This document shows positions 43,465-53,512 of a stretch of DNA of 64,000 nt, piece by piece (position 1 is the stretch's first letter; each line of letters begins with the position of its first letter). Source of the stretch: Morinoia aosen. Lineage: Eukaryota; Arthropoda; Malacostraca; Amphipoda; Talitridae. The stretch is taken from the NCBI GenBank assembly GCA_030386875.1, contig CM059559.1:5267177-5331176 (forward strand), given 5' to 3'. The translations under genes and the position numbers were made by a program. Below the pieces are notes generated by a model. That model had not been told where the DNA came from, searched no databases, and saw nothing but the letters and a program-made list of their open reading frames with translations.

Positions 43465-44098
43465 GGCCCATTTCACACTGAGCAAGCAAAGCAGCATCTA
43501 GCAAGCTCGCATGAGCTATTTAGCAGATTAGATTAGATTATTAGTTAGTTTAAGCCTCCCTATCCGCATCAAAGGCGATCCAAAGAGAGGAAAGAAGAAG
43601 GCACCATTTAGTATGGAGTTAAGGTAACGTGGAATCTATGCAGAAAGGGCACAGAAACAGTAAGATGAGAAAGAAGTTCATGAAACAAGATCAAAGTTGA
43701 AGAAGAAATTAGTAGGTGCTGAAAAACAGGACAGCAGTGAACCGAAAAAAGACGGTACGTAACAAAATAAAAACCTATTCAATTTAAAAAAATAAAGCCT
43801 ACCTAACCTTTAGCTCAAGCCCTTACATAGTCCCCCTGGGAGCGCCAATTCCCATAGATACAATAGTTGTATCCCCCTGAGGGGAGCTATTAGCAGATGG
43901 TCTACGAGACTGGTAGGTAGGAATAGCACTATTGCGAGCCGTTGCCTTCACACTGAACTCGCACGTTTTATCCAGTATCCAGCATCCAGCATGCAAAGTG
44001 ATAATGCTATTTCTACCTTCCAGTCTCGCAGACCGTCTGCTTGATAGCTCATGCGAGCCCGCTAGATGCTGCTTTGCTAGCTCAGTGTGAAATAGGCC
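43465..44098. mobile_element. MITE with long TIRs, split by a retroposon
   Basis: The left arm starts GGCCCATTTCACACTGAGC; the right arm ends GCTCAGTGTGAAATAGGCC. Complementarity continues through CATGAGCTATxAAGCAGA and AGACTGGTAGGTAGxAATAG, over about 100 bp per arm once the inserted element at 43528-43884 is removed. No coding sequence. Confidence 0.8.
43528..43884 (-). mobile_element. TAATC-tailed retroposon nested in a MITE
   Basis: Full-length copy with tail GATTAGATTATTAGTTAG at the left. The flanks AGCTATTTAGCAGA (left) and AGCTATTAGCAGA (right) form a target duplication differing by one base. It lies inside the left arm of the MITE 43465-44098, so it is younger than that element. Confidence 0.9.
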
Positions 44099-44132
44099 AA
44101 ACCAGTACTGCTTGTAGATCATGTTACCCCGA

Positions 44133-44490
44133 CCACAAAAAAATGACCAATGAGAGGAAAGATGAAGGCACAGGCACCATCAAGTAGGGAGTCTAGGAAC
44201 GCGGAATCTATGCACAAGGGGTGTTCCCACACTAGTTCCCTTGCGTATAAAAACACTAAATTGAGAAGGAAGGTTATGAAAAAACAAAAATAAAAGTTAA
44301 AGAAGAAAGCCAGAGGTACTGAAAAATAGGACAGCAGTAAACCGAAAAAAGACGGTCCTTAAAAAAACAATAGACCTATGTCATTTAAAATAAAATAAGA
44401 AGACCTACCTAATTCTTAGCTCAGGACCTCCCAATTTCCCCCGGGAGCGTTGGTTTTTCTAGATACAATAGTTATATCCACCCCTAGAGA
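44133..44490 (-). mobile_element. TAATC-tailed retroposon, diverged subfamily
   Basis: Carries an extra GGGTGTTCCCACACTAGTTC block also seen in the decayed copies at 6890-7200, 19440-19741 and 60486-60833, which suggests an older subfamily. The tail side is missing. Confidence 0.75.
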
Positions 44491-44682
44491 AACACTGCTT
44501 CTGTATCGCTTTCGAATTTACGAAGACAAATCTTCTCTAGCCTCCAAATGGGCTACCTATAATTATCAACTTTAATTCCAAACAGTAATACAATCCTTCC
44601 CGAATAGTATAAGATTAATTTTGATACATGAAACATATTCAATTTCGAAGGGAATTTATGAAATGATCAAGCTACTCGAACA

Positions 44683-45042
44683 GATTAGATTAGATTATTA
44701 GTTAGTTTAAGCCTCCCTATCCGCAACAAAGGCTATCCAAAGAGAGGAAATTAGAAGGCACCATTTAGTATGGAGTTAGAGAAACGTGGAATCTATGCAG
44801 AAAGGGCACAGAAACAGAAAGCTAAGAAAGAAGTTCATGAAGCAAGAAAAAGTTGAAGAAGAAAGTAGTAGGTGCTGAAAAACAGGACAGCAGTGAACCG
44901 AAAAAAGATGGTTCATAACAAAACAAAACCTATTCTATTTCAACAAAAAAGAAAGCCTACCTAACTTTTAGCTCAGGCCCTTACATAGTCCCCCTGGGAG
45001 CGCTAATTCCCATAGATACAATAGTTGTATCCCCCTGAGGGG
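44683..45042 (-). mobile_element. TAATC-tailed retroposon, reference copy
   Basis: 360 bp between perfect 13-bp target duplications AGCTACTCGAACA (44670-44682 and 45043-45055). Read on -, it starts CCCCTCAGGGGGATACAACT, has three small hairpins near its 5' end (CCCCTCAGGGG, GATACAACTATTGTATC, and GGGAATTAGCGCTCCC), and ends GGCTTAAACTAACTAATAAT followed by a (CTAAT)n-like tail. It has no ORF. TSD length, variable tail and 5' truncation in sister copies indicate target-primed retroposition by a LINE. I found no convincing tRNA-type A/B box, so the origin of the head is open. Confidence 0.9.
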
Positions 45043-45055
45043 AGCTACTCGAACA

Positions 45056-46737
45056 ATTCTCAAGTGTTAGACACTGTAAAATTGGTTGTTCCATTACTTT
45101 CTGTTCACTGTCCTGCTCCAGAAATACGTCAGTAGAGCAGATAACGCAGAAATTCAGAGTATCGCAACTCTACAAACCGAGATGCAAACCGAGCGTCATC
45201 TTCCGATGCAGGAGAAAGAAGAACATATCTCATAATACGAAACTGTCATGATTCATAAGAGCAGAACTTCATGATCTCTACATTACCGGTCTATACATTC
45301 CAGTCATTACCGCTAACGTTACGAAACTAACAAAACACAGAGAGCATACAAAATTTCTACAAATAACGTACATCAAAACACTACAATAGCAAAACTACTC
45401 TTAAAGTTACGTAGTTCGACTAGATCAGTAGAGGCGATCCCTGTTCAGGTTTTGACCATATAAATACATTAAAACCGACCGCCCAAAACACTGGTTGAGT
45501 CTTTGCTTGCGAATACGCTGCCTGGCCAGAAAACGAAAGCGTGCACTTGTTCTCATTTACTTGTTGGATTTCCCCATTATTTTGGGAAGCACATTTTTAG
45601 TTACAATTTTTGTAGAAACCCTTTACGAAGTAGCAGCAACTTATTTCACGCCCGGTTCCCGTCTTAAAATTACTTAAAAACCAAACAAATGAAGATCCGT
45701 GAAACAGGATTCGTGAAGGACGCACTATCTGTTTTAATGTACTTCTGAATAGCGCGCTTTTTATTGGCCAGACAGTGTATTACACAAACGACGTCTTTTT
45801 GCAAGCTGTTGTCTTCATTTGAGACCTCAGTACTCTGAAGTCAAACCATCAAATTCCTAGGCAACTTGTCATAGGGTGTTTCAAGTGAGTAACTTTTCTG
45901 ACTTTGCATTAACAGTTTACCCTCATGTTCCGGGAGTGGAGATTACCAGTAAGGAGCAGGATTTTTACGCAATTCGCATCGTTGTACCGGTTCAGCTGTC
46001 AGCGTAAGTTCTGCTGTCAACTGGGCTACGCTATGCGTTGTTTCTGCTCAGCCAAATCATAAAATTTTACTTAAAAAATTTTTTTTTAAGGTTTTTGCAA
46101 GGAATAAAGAGCAAGTACCGTAGCCAAGGCAGCAGAATAACTCTAGCTATGGTGCTTCAAAGACAAATTACCTTAAAATCTGCCCAAGAAATACAATACA
46201 ACGTAACGTTACTGATGCACCACCCAACCAAACGCCAAGTCTCAACATGTTTCTTATTACTCCGTGCACGAACATCCCAGCACTGTCCACGAGAACTTTA
46301 TCATTATTACTTCACTTCTAGATGAGCACGGCCAAAGCTGAAGAGTTACATGTCGAGGGATTCCTTACAGTTGCATCAACACCATTTCAATTGTTCGTTC
46401 AGCTATTCCTTTCGAGTGAGCAAGAAGGAACATCTCAAGCGATGACACTAAAATAAACTCACGGACTTCACACCTCAATAATGAGAAATGAGCAAAAAGC
46501 AAGAAAAATCATGCGTTCACAGCGATAAAAATTTCCCAAAAATTTTCAACATAAAATGCCACGGTAGAAGCAACAGTTGCTAGTGTGCGGCGCAAACGCT
46601 CAGACAGAATTTATTTTAGGCAAACTTGCTGAGTGAAGAGTCCTCTATGCAGACTTGCTGAGTCGCGAGTACGCACAGGAGTCATACCTACCACTGCACA
46701 CACCACAGCTGAAAGGTGAACCGGTCATCATCTTCAT
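45056..46737. other. Intergenic DNA, nothing recognised
   Basis: AT-rich, no repeat or exon that I can support between the reference retroposon and the 120-bp tandem repeat. Confidence 0.4.
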
Positions 46738-47090
46738 TATTACATTTAGCCTATTTCGAATATAAGGAACTTGATACAAAATCAATCCACGAGGAACCTA
46801 CGATGACGAACCAATCATAAGAAACTCAATAGCTAACTAATTCAGATCGAAACCCGTAGCTCCATCATTACCATCTGCTTATTTCGAATACATGGAATAA
46901 ATCCGAAAATAAACCTAAAAGGGACTTATGATAGCACATCAATCATATGAAAATTCAATAACTAACTAATTCAGATCGAAATCCTTACCTCCATCAATAC
47001 CACTCGTCGAATACATAACACTCAAAATAAACTTACAAGGAACTTATGATAAGACGTCAATTAGATAAAAATTGTATAGATAAACACTTC
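46738..47090 (+). repeat. ~120-bp tandem repeat, about 3 units
   Basis: Landmarks AACTAACTAATTCAGATCGA, CTCCATCATTACCATCTG and the TTTCGAATA/GGAACTTATGAT blocks recur about every 120 bp, increasingly diverged. Confidence 0.8.
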
Positions 47091-47129
47091 AGAGCATTGC
47101 AATGTAATCAAATGAATCTATGGCTTGAA

Positions 47130-47481
47130 GTTAGTTTATTAGTTAGTTTAAGCCTCCCTATCCTCAACAATGAGATGTAAAGAGAGGAAGGAAGAAGGCA
47201 CCATTTAGTATGGAGTTAAGGGAACGTGGAATCTATGCAGAAAGGGCACAGAAACAGAAAGCTAAGAAAGAAGTTCATGAAACAAGAAAAAGTTGAAGAA
47301 GAAAGTGGTAGGCGCTGAAAAACAGGACAGCAGTGAACCGAAAAAAAGATGGTCCGTAACACAACAAAACCTATTCTATTTTAACAAAAGAAAGCCTACC
47401 TAACCTTTAGCTCGGGCCCTCACATTGTCCCCCTGGGAGCGCTAGTTCCCATAGATACAATAATTGTATCCCCCTGAGGGG
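47130..47481 (-). mobile_element. TAATC-tailed retroposon with 12-bp target duplication
   Basis: 352 bp between exact duplications CTATGGCTTGAA (47118-47129 and 47482-47493). Very similar to the copy at 59003-59363, so both are young. Confidence 0.92.
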
Positions 47482-47493
47482 CTATGGCTTGAA

Positions 47494-48692
47494 AGAGAAA
47501 GTTCAAAAACAAGTCGACTCTCCCCTAAAGCAAATTGAGCGATAAGCTAGAGGAGCAAAAAGTGATAATGTCTACAACTAAGCGAAATGCCAGGCAGAAG
47601 CATAACTACATAGACGAAAATATAGAATCAGCGAACTCCATCAAAACTCCATTACCTCAAGTCACAGACTGAGCAACTTATTTGTCAAACTCGACGGCTT
47701 TGAGCTTTTGTTATTAAAAAAATAAAGTTAAATTTTCTTGTAATTCGTCCTGATACGGACTCCTAGACAATTTTTGCCTCACATTTCCTACCTATTCATT
47801 AATAACACAAGTTCCAAATGAGTGGGGGTAGTATCCATGCTACAAGATGAGTAAGAGCATCATTACCAGTGTTAAACTGCATAGGAAAAAATTGAAAAGA
47901 TCTCATATCTATTTCACCGAGCGACACACAGAGAATGCAGAGTAATTAAGAACGACAGCGAACTTCAGCTGCCTGCGAAACATAAAACAAGAATAATTTC
48001 AGCGCACAAAACGCTCAACAAACCTAAATAAGGCGGTTATCTACGACCCTATACGTAAAACAACAAACGTAGAACGAAAACACAAGCGCAAACCCCCACT
48101 CACTTGAGGAGAAGTTGACGACAGAACGCGAGACATCTTTGGTGCAGAATGGTAACTTACAACGTTACTAATGAAGTCTGAACATATGATAGTGACAGTT
48201 TTTTGTACAGTACATGAAGTATGAAGATGAAGATATAAATAATACATAAAAAAAATTCGGCAACCGAGTTGCAATGTCTAAATTAGCTCAACAGAGCGAG
48301 TCTGGAAGCAAAATTAGCGGGAAACACACAAAAACTGACCTTGAATAGGACTTCCTTCTGCTGGAACATAAGCATCACACCACCCTCGTAGATTCATTAA
48401 ATATAAAGAGGAGTAACATACGTTTGATATAACGAACATTAAATTGAAAGCGATCAAGTAACGCTAAAAAATGGCAGAACTCCTCAGGCTTTGGCGGGAC
48501 GAATTGAAATGAGACTATAACGCAATACCATTCCAGCTATTTAGTATCTAAATCCTGATGTGGGTGTAGAATCTTCCACAAATGCAAAACCTCGTAGTCA
48601 TGGAAAAAGAATAGCTGACACAAAACGAAAATAGAAACTAAGACACGTACGAGAAGGTAACGAGCAATATAAAATAAGGTTTCCTACTAAGA
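47494..48692. other. Intergenic DNA, nothing recognised
   Basis: AT-rich sequence with no exon or repeat identified. Confidence 0.4.
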
Positions 48693-48701
48693 TACCTAAA
48701 A

Positions 48702-48754
48702 GATTAGATTAGTCGTTAGTTTTAGCCTCCCTGCCCGCAGCAACAAATGCAAGG
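48702..48754 (-). mobile_element. Severely 5'-truncated retroposon (53 bp)
   Basis: Only the tail GATTAGATTAGTCGTTAG and the last 3' bases (TTTTAGCCTCCCTGCCCGC) remain, between duplications TACCTAAAA (48693-48701 and 48755-48763). This fixes the tail as the 3' end of the family. Confidence 0.8.
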
Positions 48755-48763
48755 TACCTAAAA

Positions 48764-50035
48764 ATATAGTATTACATACTGGCAGATGTTGAAATAGATA
48801 GGACTCGATTTAACCGCCACGCTGCGTGACAGAGAATAGCTGAAAATTCACAAGGGCTCAGAGTCTGAGCCACGTGAGCGGAAGCTTCAAGATTGGTGCA
48901 ATAAAAGACAAGTACAGGGTGCGGCACTCAACCCTGCATTTTTGGGCTTCCACAGCCATCCTGGACTTGCAGGATTGACTGCCGCACCCACCATATCGGA
49001 ACCTCCAACTGAGCGGAATGCATGCAACTCTGAACTGGGAATCGGAATGCTAAGAGAATGAAAAAACGGGAAGCAGAACTGGAGTGTTGGCGTGTTTGGG
49101 AACATTATAATGACTGGCACAATGTGACAGTTAGCAGTTCTTATGGAATGAAGGACTTTTGGACCTAACAAGGTACATAAAAAATGCATTCTATTTGGAT
49201 GTGCTAATATTGAGAATCAGCTCAATAACGTGATGGTATGGAAGTATAGAGCTTAAATTACGGTCAATGTTTTTGCGAGAAATCATAATCATTTTACTTG
49301 GAGTATGACCAAAATTCCAAATGCATTTATCGGACTTACACATTATAACTATGCTTAAAATTCCCTGTAAAGAAAAACTCGTCATCAGAGATTGAGTTTA
49401 AGATGCACCATATGGGTGCTAATTATTGTATCTCCGTCCCCTACGCGCACTCCTGCAACTTGTATAGCAAAGTTTGCAATCTCGGCAGACGGAAGGCATA
49501 ATGAGAGAGCAAAAAAGACACTCGCACAAGAGGTCTAGGCCATAGTAACTATCAGTCTCTTACAGAAACATATAGGAAATAAGAGATTAAAGAAAAACAA
49601 GATCGTTAATAAGAAACTCCTGCAACAAAAGGAGCTAATATGTGGTCAGTAGCTAGGAAGGTATACGAGAGCAGTGCAGGCCTGGTGATCAAGTGAGGCC
49701 CGTTAAGGAAACCAAGAACGAATTCCTGTCATAAGAATTGCCGATTTCACTGCAAGTCACTCAAGATATCCCAGAAGTGCAGTAGTAATACTCTAAATCA
49801 TCAGTAGTCTACACGATCTTCCTCCTCAAGTGAAGACACAAGTCCTTCAAGTAACAGGAAAATTTCTGAGGAATTTTCGACTGTCCACAATTCACGGGCA
49901 TCATTTGCAATGCTTGCCAGGAGCCCACGCATGAGTCTCTCTACTCTCTCAGAGGTGAAGCGACCAACACGCAGTGTAGCACAAGTACAAAGCCTCTCAA
50001 CAAGCATTTACAGCTAACCCTGCTCGGTGCAAGAA
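48764..50035. other. Intergenic DNA with one coding-like - strand frame
   Basis: Mostly featureless. On the - strand 49801-50007 encodes 68 codons with a protein-like composition (ERVERLMRGLLASIANDARE and SSEIFLLLEGLVSSLEEE). In-frame stops lie just before its ATG and no good splice sites were found. It may be a gene fragment; I do not annotate it as a CDS. Confidence 0.3.
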
Positions 50036-50350
50036 GAAACGTAAGAAGAAACGTAAGGAGAGACGTAAGAAGAAACGTAAGGAGAGACGTAAGAACCGTA
50101 AGGAGAGCCGTAAGAAGAAACGTAAGGAGAGACGTAAGAAGAAACGTAAGGAGAGACGTAAGAAGAAACGTAAGGAGAGACGTAAGAACCGTAAGGAGAA
50201 CCGTAAGAAGAAACGTAAGGAGAGACGTAAGAAGAAACGTAAGGAGAGACGTAAGAAGAAACGTAAGGAGAGACGTAAGAAGAAACGTAAGAAGATACGT
50301 AAGAAGATACGTAAGGAGAGACGAAAGAAGACACTTCAGAAGCGTAAGAA
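50036..50350 (-). repeat. 24-bp minisatellite
   Basis: About 12 units with the core CGTAAGGAGAGACGTAAGAA. A 189-aa - strand ORF (YVSSYVSP repeats) results from the stop-free 24-bp period. Confidence 0.9.
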
Positions 50351-51201
50351 GATACGTAAGAGGAAAGCGCCGCGTCCCCTGCTACACCACGTAGAGAACA
50401 CGATTTTAAGTAGAACATTACCAAGAGCTTCATAGGCACAATTTGTAAAGAGAAGCCTACTGAACGTGTGCGTGCGTTTTGGTGATTCATTTTTAGTGCC
50501 TCCCCCTCCCACGTGTTTGGAAAGGTTAATTTATTATCCCGTATTTGCTGTGGCCATCGAAATAACACGTCGGGCATGAACACGTTCGGTTATTACGACT
50601 AGACAGCAATGTAGTGCACATAACATAACTAAGTAACTCAATGAGATTCAAACTTTAAATCTCAGTCTTATGAGATTGCTCAAAATGTAAAATCTACGTA
50701 CAAAATCAAAACCGAATCAACTTTGAAGTTGAATCGCTTTTTAGCTGCACAATCGAGAGATTTCGTACCTGTCTACAGAACTTAAAACTTGCCAGATCAC
50801 CCGTAGGAATGTAAACTAAATGCAGAGTTAACAGACGTAAACTAACGGAAGTGTGTCCGAACTGAGTCACGCATTTGATCCATAAGTAGGCGGACTTGCA
50901 AGAGGACAAACAACACCACACACAAAATTCGATTAAGTAAGGGAGGAACACAATTGCATTATTCACGCAATTCACTCCGAATGAAAAACTATAATGGTGG
51001 CACAATCTCGACGTAAAAAACATGAATATAAAAATCCCTTAACTTGACGCTGTGTAGGCATGTCACTAACGGTTGTGGCTCCAAAAAACTGAAATCATTT
51101 GCATAACTGAAAGGTATATCGAACTTAGAAAATTTTTATTTTAAAAGCTTTACGATGAAGAAACAGTAAGTGCGAATTTATCCTAAACACTGAGCCTACT
51201 C

Positions 51202-51471
51202 CATGGTAGAGGAAACAAGGTAGGTTCAAACCAGTCTTTTTCGTTGACGGTGTGGTTCTTCTGACGTCACGGCAGCAGACCAATAGAAGTGCTCATGTTG
51301 CATCTGGTAGCACTGCTACCCCCAAATCTGGCTCCACAATTGGCCTAATGACACGGCGTTTTGGTGACGTCATAAAGTATGTTTGAAATAAAGCCTTTCT
51401 ATTGGCTAGCCGAATAAGAGGGGGTGTATTTTCTCCCATAGTAGTGACCCTACCTTGTTTCCTCTACCGTG
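51202..51471 (+). mobile_element. hAT-type MITE, copy A
   Basis: 270 bp with TIRs CATGGTAGAGGAAACAAGG (left) and CCTTGTTTCCTCTACCGTG (right) between perfect 8-bp target duplications GCCTACTC (51194-51201 and 51472-51479). The 8-bp duplication and CA..TG ends are typical of hAT elements. No coding capacity. Confidence 0.9.
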
Positions 51472-51479
51472 GCCTACTC

Positions 51480-53371
51480 TACGTAACTGTGGCCGATGTC
51501 GAGCAAGCACAGTCAAGGGTACCCCAATATTCATTTTGCCAAAGTAGCTTCAAATCCTCGAGCAAGTCACGGTTACATCACGTGCTTGCTCGGTCTACAG
51601 CACCAGCAATGTTGACACACGCCCACAAACTGATGTATCAACACCGGTCTACGGCGAATGCAATGCATGAACTTCGACGCGGGCCTTTACGCATCTGAAT
51701 TTCCTGCATAAGTTCTCGCGCTCTTTACATACAAGGGCAGTCAGTTGGTAAATTCTCATAGAGATTGCATTCCTGACACATTTTAAGATTTCCGCGATCA
51801 TAAAATATGTTCAAAACGAACAAATTGATGCTAAGATCAGAGTAATGGAATAAGTTTCATTTTCTTTATTTACAACAACCCGCAACAACGACACCGCTCG
51901 ACCGTGCTAATCCCTAACAATTTACTTTCTCATTCAAACGCTCACGGCAAATGCTAAATGTTTAAGTAGCAATTGACCAAAGGAGCAAAACACAATCAAC
52001 ACAAAAAAATGCACGACCCGACTGACTCCATTTGGGGTTAAAGTTTAAATGCTATCACATGATCCATCGTACCTACGAATAAGCAGTATGATTCTTGAAC
52101 AACAAAAACTCACTTCCTGTAGATAATCAAACAAGAAGGAAAACAAAGTCCATAATTCAAATGAGAAGAGCAAAACTCAAGCCCATTTTCAAAAGCATAC
52201 GAAATAAAGAATCAATTTAATTAGGAAATAAATAGAGTGAGTCATTGGCAATTCCCAAAAATCCATAAATAAGAGTGACCAGAGGCACTGTCGAGCAGCA
52301 CTAACACTGAAAGGCCGCGTAAAAACACCAAAACTTAAGTTATAACAATAAACACATTTTGCAGTCAATAGATACTTCACTTAAGAGAACCAAGCAGCAG
52401 CTGCATCGTTTCATTCGAATAAGGAAATGTTCAGACTACCGAGCGGCGCCACGCATCCAGCTGAGATGTCGACTTGCCAGCTAGCAACAGGGCCCTCGCT
52501 CTCAATGCAAACGCTGCGAGTTCTGTGCCTCACCAACGACAGTTCATCTGGAAATAAATTTTACGCGAGAGTTTCATTCGACACCAGTCATGAATTGGAA
52601 TCATACCACAAGCAAGGTTCACTTTCGACTTCGAATTCAAAAACTTTAGCACATCCATTGGTACCCGGAACTAAATTTTACGCGAGTTATATTCAGGCAT
52701 TGGAATCATACCATGCCACTTCCTCGTCAGACACGAATTTCGAGTATTTTCAACAACTAGAATTAATTCGGAGGCTGGTGAAGACATTAGACAGCGTTAC
52801 GTTTGGAGTAGAAATTAGCCGGGACTGCCATTCAAACGCCAGAACGGCTAGCTCTTAAGCGTAACTGAGAGTATTTTAAAGCTCATGAACTATAAAGAAG
52901 TTAGCTTTTTCAATATTGCTCAAAGTCTCGGAGTTAAATTATTCACTGCATCTGAAACCCCAATAGTTAGATAATATTCTCCATCATGCAGCTCATTTAC
53001 GAACAATTCAAACTTCTACAACTTCGTATTTGAAGTCAAAACTCAAACATTACCAGAAATAATACTTTGAGAAGTAGGAAGCATTGCTCAAGAGAGCATT
53101 GAATACATGAATAAGCGTCCAAAGGCGTTGCTCGACAGAGAAGGAAATATACATGAACAATGAAGATTCTGCAAAAGTTTGACGTGGAAATGTGATTTTC
53201 ATGATCTAAGGCTTCACTTGAACAACAAGAAAACGTATTCGCTATAGAAGACAAAGCTTAAAACCAGCGATAAAACCAGTTTTTGATTCGATGGCAACGC
53301 TTGAGTGACATAAGAACAGTCTTCCAACATGAAAGCCTGCGCTCACAGAGTACGGAGAAGCTGGGGTGCGT
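51480..53371. other. RalGPS 3' flank
   Basis: Downstream of the RalGPS stop codon on the - strand; the right part is presumably its 3' UTR. A 143-codon ORF on + (52427-52858) holds an internal partial repeat (AAATTTTACGCGAG and TTGGAATCATACCA, twice) but no domain; I do not call it. Confidence 0.4.
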
Positions 53372-53512
53372 TCACTCGAAGGAGATGAGGTTTTCAGGCG
53401 GAGTGCAAGTGGACTCGGTGAGGGCGTGTGAGATGCGCGACAGCCAGCAACGAGCGGCGGCCACAGACGGCGCTCGGAACTTGTAGATTGTGTTGCTCAC
53501 TTGGTCCGACAG
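53372..53512 (-). CDS. RalGPS: RalGPS last coding exon
   Basis: Acceptor CTGTGTTCAG, then LSDQVSNTIYKFRAPSVAAA and RCWLSRISHALTEST, closing CTPPENLISFE and TGA (53374-53372). It holds the last beta strands and C-terminal helix of the PH domain. Incoming phase 0 matches 55171. Confidence 0.93.
   Translation of the reverse strand: MSDQVSNTIYKFRAPSVAAARCWLSRISHALTESTCTPPENLISFE

Noticed and set aside
44683-44700. GATTAGATTAGATTA runs as telomere-like repeats
   Set aside because: They are the variable 3' tails of a retroposon between target duplications, and the unit is GATTA, not TTAGG.
52427-52858. 143-aa + strand ORF
   Set aside because: Lies opposite the RalGPS 3' flank, with no domain or splice context; it contains only a weak internal repeat.
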